49,248 nucleotides of DNA from CAYFIW01 sp964343265 (GTDB taxonomy: Bacteria > Chloroflexota > Dehalococcoidia > Lucifugimonadales > UBA826), in contig CAYFIW010000007.1 of assembly GCA_964343265.1 (NCBI GenBank), positions 1 through 49,248 on the forward strand. The letters run 5' to 3'. The notes under the pieces are model-generated. The model did not search any database. It saw only the letters and a list, made by a program, of their open reading frames with translations, and was not told the DNA's origin. This document shows positions 34,329 to 42,438 of the stretch, piece by piece. The position numbers were made by a program, and so were the translations under genes. Within the stretch, counting starts at the first letter, position 1. Each line of letters starts with the position of its first letter.

Positions 34329-35415
34329 TAAATCAAGTCTGCCAACCTTGGTATATACAGTCATTTTCTCTTTATTTATATTGGCCGGATGCTCTCAGGA
34401 AACAACTTCCGAAACCACAGTTTCCTTACCAGGGTCCAACTCAGTTACCGCTGTAAATATACAAAACGATACCTCTGCTACTGTTAAGTTTCTACCAGAT
34501 ATAGCCGACATTGTAGAAACAGCAAAACCTTCAGTAGTTTCCATATCCGTTGAAATGCTATCCAAGGGGCCTTTTTTCTCATTCAAAGACGAAGGATCTG
34601 GTACAGGATTCATTGTTCGAGAAGATGGCTATATAGTCACAAATTTCCACGTCGTATACGGTTCCCAAAATATAGAAGTAGCTCTAAGTGACGGCAGAAC
34701 ATATTCAGCAAAAGTAGTTGGCTTGGATCGTTTAACTGATATCGCCGTCATTAAAATCGGGGCCGACAATTTGCCCGTGATTCTTCTAGATGATTCTGAC
34801 AGTTTAAGAACTGGGGATTGGGTGATCACCGTAGGAAATGCCTTAGCTCTAAAAGGAGGTCCAAGCGTAACATTCGGAATTATTAGTGGTCTCGGTCGCA
34901 CGATTAGAACCTCTGGTGGAGATCTCTACGACATGATCCAAACCGACGCAGCAATTAATCAAGGTAATAGCGGGGGACCATTATTAAACCTAGATGGGAA
35001 AGTCATAGGAATTAATACTGCTGTTCATAGCCAAGCACAAGGTATAGGTTTTGCCGTATCCTCAAATATAGCTCAACCAATAATAGAAAGCCTTACGGAT
35101 AAGGGAAAAGTAGAAAGACCATTAATTGGTCTAAGTGGCGTTACCTCAAGCTCAGCTATAACATTCCGATACGATCTTGGAATATCTGAAGGTGTACTTG
35201 TGACATACGTGCAAGAAGATGGTCCTGCTGACAAAGCTGGAATAAAAATCATGGACGTTATAACTGGTATAGATGGGACTAGAATCAAAGATATGGCCGA
35301 GTTCCTAAGTATTCTTTGGAGTTATAAAGCTGGCGATACCGTGACCGTAGAATACATATCTAGCAGATCTCCGAACACCAGTCTTGTTACCCTGACAGAG
35401 AGAACTGACCCATAG
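34303..35415 (+). CDS. HtrA/DegP-family serine protease, lipoprotein form
   Basis: 370 aa from a TTG start (purine-rich GAGAGTGAAAG just upstream). A lipoprotein signal ends at Cys30 (LAGCS), so the protein is anchored outside the cytoplasmic membrane. The trypsin-like domain has the catalytic triad H116 (TNFHVV), D146 (LTDIAVI) and S223 (GNSGGPL). One C-terminal PDZ domain (about 270-365) contains GPADKAGIKIMDVI. It is likely involved in quality control of exported proteins. It overlaps yihY at its start and menG/ubiE by 29 bp at its 3' end on the other strand. Confidence 0.92.
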   Translation: MFKFRYESNKSSLPTLVYTVIFSLFILAGCSQETTSETTVSLPGSNSVTAVNIQNDTSATVKFLPDIADIVETAKPSVVSISVEMLSKGPFFSFKDEGSGTGFIVREDGYIVTNFHVVYGSQNIEVALSDGRTYSAKVVGLDRLTDIAVIKIGADNLPVILLDDSDSLRTGDWVITVGNALALKGGPSVTFGIISGLGRTIRTSGGDLYDMIQTDAAINQGNSGGPLLNLDGKVIGINTAVHSQAQGIGFAVSSNIAQPIIESLTDKGKVERPLIGLSGVTSSSAITFRYDLGISEGVLVTYVQEDGPADKAGIKIMDVITGIDGTRIKDMAEFLSILWSYKAGDTVTVEYISSRSPNTSLVTLTERTDP

Positions 35416-36136
35416 TAATATCTGGAACAGTTCCAGACACGATCGCCATTGATCCAAATGCAAATTGTGAAACATATACGTCCTCTAACCCACATACTTC
35501 CATTTGGGAGGACAATTCAACTGAAGTCATAAACCCTTGAACAGATTCGGGCAAATAAGAATATGCCGCCTTCTCTCCAGCAAACATGGCCCCCAAAATA
35601 GGGGTTACGTTACAAAAATACAGAGGGAAAAACCTAGACATGATCTTGCCTCTTGGCTTGACGATTTCTAATACAACAACCTTGCCACCAGGTTTTACGA
35701 CCCTTTTAATCTCTGCCAGTGCACGTGGAAGATCTACAAAATTTCTAACCCCAAACCCAATAGTTGCACAGATAAACGAATCTGTATTGAAAGGCAGACT
35801 ATGAGCATCACTGACTACAGGATAAAATTTATTTTCTAGAGAATTATTTGAGGCTTTCACTACTCCAACATTTAACATTTCTCTAGAGAAATCTGCGGCA
35901 ACTACTGAAGATACTTCTTGTTTTTTGCATAGTTCAAAAGAAATGTCTCCAGTGCCCGCAGCTACATCTAGAGCTACCCCAGTTAAATTACCAACTGCAT
36001 GGTTAACTGCTTTCTTCTTCCAACTGTGATGCCTGCCCAGCGTCATAATTGTATTTAGAGAATCGTAGCGGGTAGATATACGGTCAAACATACGGGTAAC
36101 GTACTTTGAACGTTCTTGCCCTTTTAACTGTGCCAA
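35387..36136 (-). CDS. menG: Demethylmenaquinone (ubiquinone biosynthesis) C-methyltransferase MenG/UbiE
   Basis: SAM-dependent methyltransferase, 249 aa, performing the last step of menaquinone synthesis. Family motifs: RYDSLNTIMTLGRHHSWKK, SAM loop VALDVAAGTGDISF, FGVRNFVDLPRALAEIKRVVKPGG and PESVQGF. In a Chloroflexota-like organism the product would be menaquinone, the electron donor for alternative complex III. The start is a TTG that overlaps the end of the NAD(P)HX repair gene by 13 bp. It is the last gene of the long reverse-strand superoperon. Confidence 0.92.
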   Translation of the reverse strand: MAQLKGQERSKYVTRMFDRISTRYDSLNTIMTLGRHHSWKKKAVNHAVGNLTGVALDVAAGTGDISFELCKKQEVSSVVAADFSREMLNVGVVKASNNSLENKFYPVVSDAHSLPFNTDSFICATIGFGVRNFVDLPRALAEIKRVVKPGGKVVVLEIVKPRGKIMSRFFPLYFCNVTPILGAMFAGEKAAYSYLPESVQGFMTSVELSSQMEVCGLEDVYVSQFAFGSMAIVSGTVPDITMGQFSLSG

Positions 36137-37698
36137 AACTTATCACTCTTTGTATTTTTTATAAATCCCAAACTTTGAGAGAGTTCAGATGCGATCTCAC
36201 TGGCAAGCGCAGAGGGGTAACCATTCCTTTCTGAAACAATTTGGCCTGAAACAGAATGTAGATATACTCCCAATACTGATGCATCTTCCAATGTCATTCC
36301 CTGAGCAATAAATCCAGCAATAATCCCTGCCAAAACATCCCCAGTTCCAGCGCTCGCCATAGCAGGATTAGAAGCATCATTCACCCATGAAGTTCCATTT
36401 GGGGTCGAAATTATTGTGTTCGCCCCTTTTAGTACCACGACTTTATTCCATTTTTGAGCGTAAGTCCTGCTTATTTCTAGCCTGTCGGATTGAATACTAG
36501 TAGTAGATAATCCGGTCAATTTCGACATCTCGCCTGGATGAGGTGTCAAAACAGCATTTTCTTGTAATCTTTCCCACCATCCTGAAAATCCAGAAAGAAT
36601 ATTTAAAGCATCTGCATCTACTACCAGTGGAGGTAAATTCGACGAAGACAACAATAATGAATCTACAAGAATACGAGTTTGGCGTGACAAGCCAAGACCA
36701 CAACCTACCAGCATTGAAGAATAAGATTCCATGGAGTGCAAGATTAATCTCGCTGAAAGCCACCCATCTTCAAGATCATAGGTTTTTTCATTAAGTGGTA
36801 TTAATGTACATTCCGGAATTTGTTGATTTACAGAATCAGCAACTGATCTTGGGGCGGAGCAGGTTACCAATCCAGCGCCAACTTTTAAAGCAGCTCTAGC
36901 AGCTAATGCGGGAGCCCCCCTGTATCTATCCGAACCACCAACAATCATAGTTTTCCCAAAAGTGCCTTTATTCGCATCCAATGGACGTTTTGGAATCAAT
37001 GAACAAATATATTCCCGATGCATTAAATTAGTTTTAAGTTCACTTCCAATTCCTTTAGGTATTCCTATATCAATCACATTTACTTGGCCAGACGAAACTG
37101 AACCTGGGTAAGTGAAGTTTCCAGTTTTGGGAAAACCTAGAGCCATTGTCACATCCGGAATTAGTGTATGCGGATCAACTGAACCGGTTTTAGGATCCAA
37201 CCCAGTCGGAGTATCTACGGCTACAATCCTCGCTTCTTTAGAAACAAATTCCTTAACATAAGATAAATATGTTGTGAATGGATCTGACAATCGACGTGAG
37301 ACACCTGTTCCTAAAATTGCATCAATTAACAAATGTGTTGAAGAAACTAAACCTCGAAAATACTCTCGGGTATTATCGACTTTAGAGATGGCAATAACAT
37401 CCACACCACTCTCCACAGCATCATTTATCCACTCGTCACTCAATCTATTGGTAAACAACAAGGCTGTGACATTTCCACCCGAATTTGATAAGTGTCTTGC
37501 TACTATAAGACCATCAGTGCCGTTGTTACCAGAACCTATCAACGCCAGTATGTTCATACCACTGGGTGTGCCGAATTTCGCAGTAATTGCATCCGCTATT
37601 CCAATACCCGCATTGTGTAGCAAATCGTCATTGGATACACCCTGAATCATACTCTGGGCTTCTATATCACCCATTTCCTCTGGGGTAACAATTTTCAT
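36124..37698 (-). CDS. nnrDE: Bifunctional NAD(P)HX epimerase / ADP-dependent NAD(P)HX dehydratase
   Basis: About 524 aa metabolite-repair enzyme that restores hydrated NADH/NADPH. The N-terminal YjeF_N epimerase domain (about 1-210) shows LIGSGNNGTDGLIVARHL and DAILGTGVSR. The C-terminal YjeF_C dehydratase domain (about 230-520) shows GTFGKTMIVGGSDRYRGAP, LTPHPGEMSKLTG and GTGDVLAGIIAGFIAQG. The ATG at 37698 is chosen because GGAG lies 7 bp upstream; an in-frame TTG at 37719 has none. It is co-directional with the ribosomal genes and overlaps menG. Confidence 0.93.
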   Translation of the reverse strand: MKIVTPEEMGDIEAQSMIQGVSNDDLLHNAGIGIADAITAKFGTPSGMNILALIGSGNNGTDGLIVARHLSNSGGNVTALLFTNRLSDEWINDAVESGVDVIAISKVDNTREYFRGLVSSTHLLIDAILGTGVSRRLSDPFTTYLSYVKEFVSKEARIVAVDTPTGLDPKTGSVDPHTLIPDVTMALGFPKTGNFTYPGSVSSGQVNVIDIGIPKGIGSELKTNLMHREYICSLIPKRPLDANKGTFGKTMIVGGSDRYRGAPALAARAALKVGAGLVTCSAPRSVADSVNQQIPECTLIPLNEKTYDLEDGWLSARLILHSMESYSSMLVGCGLGLSRQTRILVDSLLLSSSNLPPLVVDADALNILSGFSGWWERLQENAVLTPHPGEMSKLTGLSTTSIQSDRLEISRTYAQKWNKVVVLKGANTIISTPNGTSWVNDASNPAMASAGTGDVLAGIIAGFIAQGMTLEDASVLGVYLHSVSGQIVSERNGYPSALASEIASELSQSLGFIKNTKSDKFWHS

Positions 37699-37757
37699 AG
37701 AAGAACTCCATAATCGCAAATCAGGATAATCTGGATAGAGATTTTAGGTGACTTTTC

Positions 37758-38486
37758 CTAAGCTGGTACAACCCATACAATCGTTGCAACTTTAATACTG
37801 AAAACAAGATCGCCGTTACGAGTTCCAACCGTAATCACTCCTCTGGCTCTCGAGGCATCTTTTATGTCAATGGACATTCCAGGCATAAAGCCATTATCTA
37901 CAAAGTAAGACAACAGCTCTGAATCATCCTCTGGAATCCTATCCACTAAATATTTCTTCGAGACCTCAGCTTCACTGAGCCTCACTATTGTAGAAATTGG
38001 CTTATAAGAACTCCCAGGAATTGGATGTCCGAAAGGACAAGTAGTTGGATACTCAAGAATCTCTACAATTTTCTGTTCCAAATAAGGTGAAACAGCATGC
38101 TCCAGCCTATGCGCCTCCTCATGGGCTCTTTTAAGATCTACTTTCAAAACATCGACTGCTAACCTCTCAGCCAATCGGTGACGCCTAACCATACTCTCTG
38201 CCGAACGCCTACCCTCTTTTGTCAGAGATACTTCTTTGGTGGAAGTTAGAGTAACGAGCTTTTCCTTGATCATACGCCTGATCATGGCACTAACAGATGG
38301 AAGAGAAGTGCCTAGGCCTTCAGCCGATGGTAGACTTTTGAAATGTTCAGAGAGTTGTACAGGGGTTACTTTTATTTCTTGTTCCTGTAATCTTAAAATC
38401 GACAGAAGATAGTTTTCCATAGCCATGGAAAGTCGGTTCTCTTTACCATGGTGATCGTGGCGGACATTATCTAACACTGAGGACAA
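37758..38486 (-). CDS. DtxR/MntR-family metal-dependent transcriptional repressor
   Basis: 242 aa. A winged helix (about 20-95, with LPSVSAMIRRMIKEKLV as recognition region) contains a few extra residues compared with DtxR. A dimerisation/metal domain and a C-terminal FeoA-like SH3 domain (about 165-242) follow. Metal-site positions can be aligned: H103, E107, H122, E129 and H130 match DtxR H79, E83, H98, E105 and H106. The Cys102 position is H126 and the Met10 position is N25, so iron versus manganese cannot be assigned. The start is a TTG with GGAG nine bases upstream. It follows rpsI by 62 bp. Confidence 0.88.
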   Translation of the reverse strand: MSSVLDNVRHDHHGKENRLSMAMENYLLSILRLQEQEIKVTPVQLSEHFKSLPSAEGLGTSLPSVSAMIRRMIKEKLVTLTSTKEVSLTKEGRRSAESMVRRHRLAERLAVDVLKVDLKRAHEEAHRLEHAVSPYLEQKIVEILEYPTTCPFGHPIPGSSYKPISTIVRLSEAEVSKKYLVDRIPEDDSELLSYFVDNGFMPGMSIDIKDASRARGVITVGTRNGDLVFSIKVATIVWVVPA

Positions 38487-38548
38487 TACTTATTTCTCCA
38501 TATCACCAAGCGAATAAGCTCATGCAATTTCCATGTTAAAGCAATCTA

Positions 38549-38947
38549 CTACCTCTTGGTGTACTGCTTTGCTTTTCTCGCCCTTTTCAAGCCTGGTTTT
38601 TTCCGTTCCTTAACTCTTGCGTCCCTAGTTAACAATCCTGCCTTCTTAAGCTCAGGCCGATATCTCCCTTCCTCAATCTCTGCAAGGGCACGTGCAATTC
38701 CATGTCTCAACGCCCCAGCTCTTCCATTCACACCTCCCCCTGATACTTTGGCTACAACACGAAATTTTCCTTGCGTATTAGTAACTGTAAATGGTTCATT
38801 TACAATCTGCTGCCAAATGCTATACGGAAAGGCGTCCTCCATGAGCTTTTCATCAACCACTATGGGCCCTGAGTCCGAATATAACCTAACTTGAGCCACG
38901 GCTGTTTTTCGCCTTCCAACCGCATATGTGTAACGTTGATCCACCAC
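38549..38947 (-). CDS. rpsI: 30S ribosomal protein S9
   Basis: 132 aa. It opens with YAVGRRKTAVAQVRLY and ends with the invariant PGLKRARKAKQYTKR, whose terminal KR reaches the P-site tRNA. AGGAG lies 7 bp upstream of the first of two tandem GTG codons. It follows rplM by 22 bp, the conserved L13-S9 pair. Confidence 0.98.
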   Translation of the reverse strand: MVDQRYTYAVGRRKTAVAQVRLYSDSGPIVVDEKLMEDAFPYSIWQQIVNEPFTVTNTQGKFRVVAKVSGGGVNGRAGALRHGIARALAEIEEGRYRPELKKAGLLTRDARVKERKKPGLKRARKAKQYTKR

Positions 38948-38969
38948 TGAATTTCTCCTAATAACCTAT

Positions 38970-39437
38970 TTAATTAGAGTCGTTATTTGTACTTTCCGAG
39001 TCTGAAGCTGATACTTGAGCTTGATGTGGGTGGGTTTCGCCGGAATATATCTTTAGTCTTCCTAGCATCCTTCTACCTGGAATGTTTTTTGGCAACATCC
39101 CTTTCACTGACTGTTTCAATACTCGTTCAGGATGACTTTCAAGCATTTCCTTCAAGCTACTTTCTTTAAGTCCCCCATGATATCCACTATGGCGATAATA
39201 CTTTTTCTGCTCCAACTTAGCACCGGTAACCGCTATTTTCTCAGCGTTCACCACTACTACATAGTCTCCTGTATTTACATAAGGAACATATGAGGGCCTG
39301 TGCTTACCTTGGAGTAATGATGCTATCTCAGTACTCAAACGCCCCAACGTTTTTCCATCCGCATCAATAACATGCCAATCCGGGTGGAGTTCAGACACCT
39401 TTGGCTGATACATTCTCTGCCTAATTGCCATTTTCAT
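38970..39437 (-). CDS. rplM: 50S ribosomal protein L13
   Basis: 155 aa, slightly long. The core motifs WHVIDADGKTLGRLSTEIA, GDYVVVVNAEKI, YYRHSGYHGGLK and GMLPKNIPGRRMLGRLKIY are all present. After the normal end there is a Ser/Asp/Asn-rich tail of about 20 residues that family members usually lack. AGAGGT precedes the ATG. Confidence 0.97.
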   Translation of the reverse strand: MKMAIRQRMYQPKVSELHPDWHVIDADGKTLGRLSTEIASLLQGKHRPSYVPYVNTGDYVVVVNAEKIAVTGAKLEQKKYYRHSGYHGGLKESSLKEMLESHPERVLKQSVKGMLPKNIPGRRMLGRLKIYSGETHPHQAQVSASDSESTNNDSN

Positions 39438-39497
39438 TAACCTCTACTGTTAAATCCTATTAAAGAACCTTCAAAATATACGCTGACTAAACCAGAT

Positions 39498-40271
39498 TCA
39501 TTCGGGATAGGTGTCTAAGAAATATCCGTTTTCTGGATACTTGACCTTCACCAGACACAAACCCCTAGCAGGTAGTGAATGTGCTACCTCATTACTGTTG
39601 TTATTTAGTAAATCCCTTAAGCTCTCCAAGGACAATAATCCTTTTCCCAAATCCACCAATGCTCCCACCATTCTACGAACCTGATGAGGTAAAAACGCGT
39701 TCCCCTCAACGATGTATTCCAATTTATCTCCAGTTTTTTCTATCTCTGACTTCATGATCTCTCGACTAGCTGACAATATATTTGTATTTCCTATACCTGC
39801 AAATAAACTGAAATCATGAACCCCCAAATACATCCGAGCCCCCAATTCCATCGCGCTTAAATCCAAGTGCCTCTTAATCCGGGTCTCAAATCTCCTATTC
39901 AATGGAGATCCAAAAATGGAATTTATTATCCTGTACTTATATACCCTTGCGATGGCATCTTTCCTTGGATGGAATGTTTCCTTGGTTACCCACGTTCTTT
40001 TGACTTGGATATCGTCTGGCAAATGATAATTTAATCCATTCAAAATCATCTTCAAGTCCACATCACCAGAAGAATTAAATGCCACTACCTGTCCAGTCGC
40101 ATGAACACCTGCATCCGTCCTACCTGCCGCACTCACCCTTACAAATTTCCCTGTAAGACTCTTTATTGAATTTTCAATCTCCCCCTGTATAGTCGAAACG
40201 CTAGGCTGATACTGATACCCATGGTATTTCGTTCCTTCATATTCTATTTCCAATGCTATTTTTTCTGTCAT
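39498..40271 (-). CDS. truA: tRNA pseudouridine(38-40) synthase TruA
   Basis: 257 aa enzyme modifying U38-U40 in the tRNA anticodon stem. The catalytic Asp is D53 in AAGRTDAGVHATGQV. YRIINSIFGSPLNRRF and GNAFLPHQVRRMVGALVDLGKG are further TruA motifs. It is placed between rplQ and rplM, as in many bacteria. Confidence 0.96.
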   Translation of the reverse strand: MTEKIALEIEYEGTKYHGYQYQPSVSTIQGEIENSIKSLTGKFVRVSAAGRTDAGVHATGQVVAFNSSGDVDLKMILNGLNYHLPDDIQVKRTWVTKETFHPRKDAIARVYKYRIINSIFGSPLNRRFETRIKRHLDLSAMELGARMYLGVHDFSLFAGIGNTNILSASREIMKSEIEKTGDKLEYIVEGNAFLPHQVRRMVGALVDLGKGLLSLESLRDLLNNNSNEVAHSLPARGLCLVKVKYPENGYFLDTYPE

Positions 40272-40312
40272 GTAACCGGAATGTTAGAAATCTTTTCTAG
40301 ATCCCTATATTT

Positions 40313-40666
40313 CTACTCAACTAGTTCTAAGACAGACATCTCCGAGGCATCTCCTCTACGAGGTCCTATCTTGGTTATCCTTGTGTACCCTCCATTCCGA
40401 CTTTCAAATCTAGGGCCAAGCTCGTCAAAGACTTTTTTAACCACGACTTCGTCAGTAAGCAATGCTGAGGCTTGTCTTCGATGATGAAGTTGTCCTTTTT
40501 TACCCAGTGTTATAACTTTTTCTACGAGTTTCCTAACTTCTTTTGCCTTACTATCAGTAGTTTTGACAGACTCATGACGGATTAAATCTGTAGCCATGTT
40601 TCTCAACATGAGCATCCTGTGGGCCGTGGGCCTCCCTAGCTTTCTCCCACCAATCCTGTGTTTCAT
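40313..40666 (-). CDS. rplQ: 50S ribosomal protein L17
   Basis: 117 aa, standard. It starts MKHRIGGRKLGRPTAHR and contains ATDLIRHESVKTTDSKAKEVRKL, the L17 signature. It follows rpoA by 21 bp in the usual alpha-operon order. Confidence 0.98.
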   Translation of the reverse strand: MKHRIGGRKLGRPTAHRMLMLRNMATDLIRHESVKTTDSKAKEVRKLVEKVITLGKKGQLHHRRQASALLTDEVVVKKVFDELGPRFESRNGGYTRITKIGPRRGDASEMSVLELVE

Positions 40667-40687
40667 GATGAATTCTCCTAATTTCTC

Positions 40688-41737
40688 TTACGAATCTGAT
40701 TCAGTTCCAACATCTTCCGAAACACTATCTGAACTGTCATTCTCAGGGTCTAAGTGATCGGGAAGAATACCCAATTCTCGAAACTTATCGTAGAGCTCGT
40801 TATAAGATTTCTCACCAAAATTTCTTATCTTGAGGAGATCTTCTCGATTTTTTTCCATAACTTCTCCAACCTTGTCCAAACCAGCACGCTTCAAACAATT
40901 CAAAGTTCGAGAAGAAAGATCCAACTCTTCCACAGTCATATTGTAATTTTCAGCAGGTATCTCGAGTGAAATCCCCTCAGAACCTTCTGCTGCTGCTTTT
41001 TCTACATTTGCAAAGAGAAAAAATTGATTGACCAACATATTGGCAGCTTCTGCCAACGCCTCAATGGGGAAAGTTGAGCCATCAGTCCAAACCTCTAGAA
41101 CAAGCTGTTCATAATCAGTTCGATGGCCCACCCTTGTTTGCTCAATCGTATAATTCACCTTTCTTACGGGCGTAAACACTGAATCTATCGGAATAGTTCC
41201 AATTGCTAAACCTTCACTACTATCTGCCACCTTATAACCCTTTCCATGCCCTATATTAAGTTCCATAATGAGCTCAGCATCATCGGAATTAAGAGTTGCT
41301 ATATGCTGCTCAGGATTAACTACTTTATAGTCAGCAGACCCAATAATGTCGGCCGCAGTTACAGCACCCTCACCCTTGGCTTCTATTCTCAATTTACCAG
41401 GGGTTTCGTTCGAGGATTCCGACCTTATCCTGATATTTTTAACGTTAAGAAGAATCTCTGCAACTTCCTCTTTAACATTTTCGATAGTCATATATTCATG
41501 AAGAACATTTTCTATTTTCACCCAAGTCACTGCGGTCCCTGGAAGAGAATTATATAAAACTCGCCTTACTGGATTACCTAAAGTAACTCCATATCCCGGC
41601 TCCAGAGGGCCGACTAAAAATTTACCGTACGTGTCGGAAGACTCTGCTACCGATATTGTTGGATTCGGGATAACAACTTCCTCCACATCAGGTCCATCTA
41701 GAATTGATATGTCCGAATAGTCCATTGCCATTGTCAT
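40688..41737 (-). CDS. rpoA: DNA-directed RNA polymerase subunit alpha
   Basis: 349 aa, longer than the usual 310-330. The N-terminal assembly domain (about 20-245) has YGVTLGNPVRRVLYNSLPGTAV. The C-terminal domain (about 270-330) has ELDLSSRTLNCLKRAGLDKVGEV and NFGEKSYNELYDKFRELG, the DNA- and activator-contacting helices. An acidic Asp/Ser/Glu tail of about 20 residues follows. A strong AGGAGG lies nine bases before the ATG. Confidence 0.98.
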   Translation of the reverse strand: MTMAMDYSDISILDGPDVEEVVIPNPTISVAESSDTYGKFLVGPLEPGYGVTLGNPVRRVLYNSLPGTAVTWVKIENVLHEYMTIENVKEEVAEILLNVKNIRIRSESSNETPGKLRIEAKGEGAVTAADIIGSADYKVVNPEQHIATLNSDDAELIMELNIGHGKGYKVADSSEGLAIGTIPIDSVFTPVRKVNYTIEQTRVGHRTDYEQLVLEVWTDGSTFPIEALAEAANMLVNQFFLFANVEKAAAEGSEGISLEIPAENYNMTVEELDLSSRTLNCLKRAGLDKVGEVMEKNREDLLKIRNFGEKSYNELYDKFRELGILPDHLDPENDSSDSVSEDVGTESDS

Positions 41738-41758
41738 TTAAGGTTGCCTCCTAACACA

Positions 41759-42358
41759 TTATTTAGAATAAAACTCAACTATCTGAGTCGTATCTATTTC
41801 AGGCTCTCCATCCTCAGCCATGGGTTCTGTAACCACAGTAGTTGACATTTGTGCCTGTTCCAAATCAATCCAATGAGGGGTAGGGATAGTTTTACAGTTA
41901 CTCTGTGCAATTTCAAAGAGTGACGTCTTCTTACCCTTTTCAGTCCATTCTATTTTATCGCCCTGTGATACTTGGAAAGAAGGAATGTTGACCTTTCTAC
42001 CATTTACTATAAAGTGCCCATGGTTCACAGCTTGCCTAGATTGCCTTCTAGTCAAAAACATCCCTGTTCTATAGAGAACATTATCAAGTCGTCTTTCCAA
42101 CAGAGCCATTAGATTATCGCCGGTAATTCCATCTTGAATCTGGGCTTTGTCGTAATAGTTCCTGAATTGTTTCTCCAAAACACCATAAAGAAATTTCGCC
42201 TTTTGCTTTTCTTTTAGTTGCAATCCATAAGCTGAAGTTCTTCGTCTTCTAACAAATCCCTGATTAGCGCGCTTGTCTTTTCTTGCACCATAAACCCCAT
42301 AAGACTCCAGACCCAAGGTTCTGAGCTTCTTTTGTATTGGTCCTGTATATCTAGCCAT
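41759..42358 (-). CDS. rpsD: 30S ribosomal protein S4
   Basis: About 199 aa. It starts MARYTGPIQKKLR and lacks the N-terminal zinc cysteines, the C-minus form. The S4 RNA-binding domain shows MALLERRLDNVLYRTGM, RRQSRQAVNHGHFIVNGRKVNIPSF. Near the end there is an acidic insertion before the conserved VEFYSK. The ATG at 42358 matches the normal N-terminus; a GTG two codons upstream is also possible. The ribosome binding site is unusual: a hairpin separates GGAGAGG from the start (listed separately). S4 is a known autoregulator of its operon in other bacteria. Confidence 0.97.
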   Translation of the reverse strand: MARYTGPIQKKLRTLGLESYGVYGARKDKRANQGFVRRRRTSAYGLQLKEKQKAKFLYGVLEKQFRNYYDKAQIQDGITGDNLMALLERRLDNVLYRTGMFLTRRQSRQAVNHGHFIVNGRKVNIPSFQVSQGDKIEWTEKGKKTSLFEIAQSNCKTIPTPHWIDLEQAQMSTTVVTEPMAEDGEPEIDTTQIVEFYSK

Positions 42359-42367
42359 GTTCACTTA

Positions 42368-42397
42368 AATCTTGAAAATATCTCAAGATTCCTCTCC
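42368..42397 (-). promoter_or_regulatory. Hairpin bridging a distant Shine-Dalgarno to the rpsD start
   Basis: On the reverse strand GGAGAGG (plus 42391-42397) is followed at once by an 8-bp perfect inverted repeat: AATCTTGA, a 7-base loop, TCAAGATT (plus 42383-42390 and 42368-42375), then nine bases and the rpsD ATG. Linear distance from Shine-Dalgarno to start is about 32 bases, too far. With the hairpin formed it becomes nine, which is ideal. It may simply enable initiation or be the S4 feedback site. Confidence 0.55.
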
Positions 42398-42438
42398 GAT
42401 GTTTAATAATTACTTAATTTATTTTCTAAATGAGTCAC

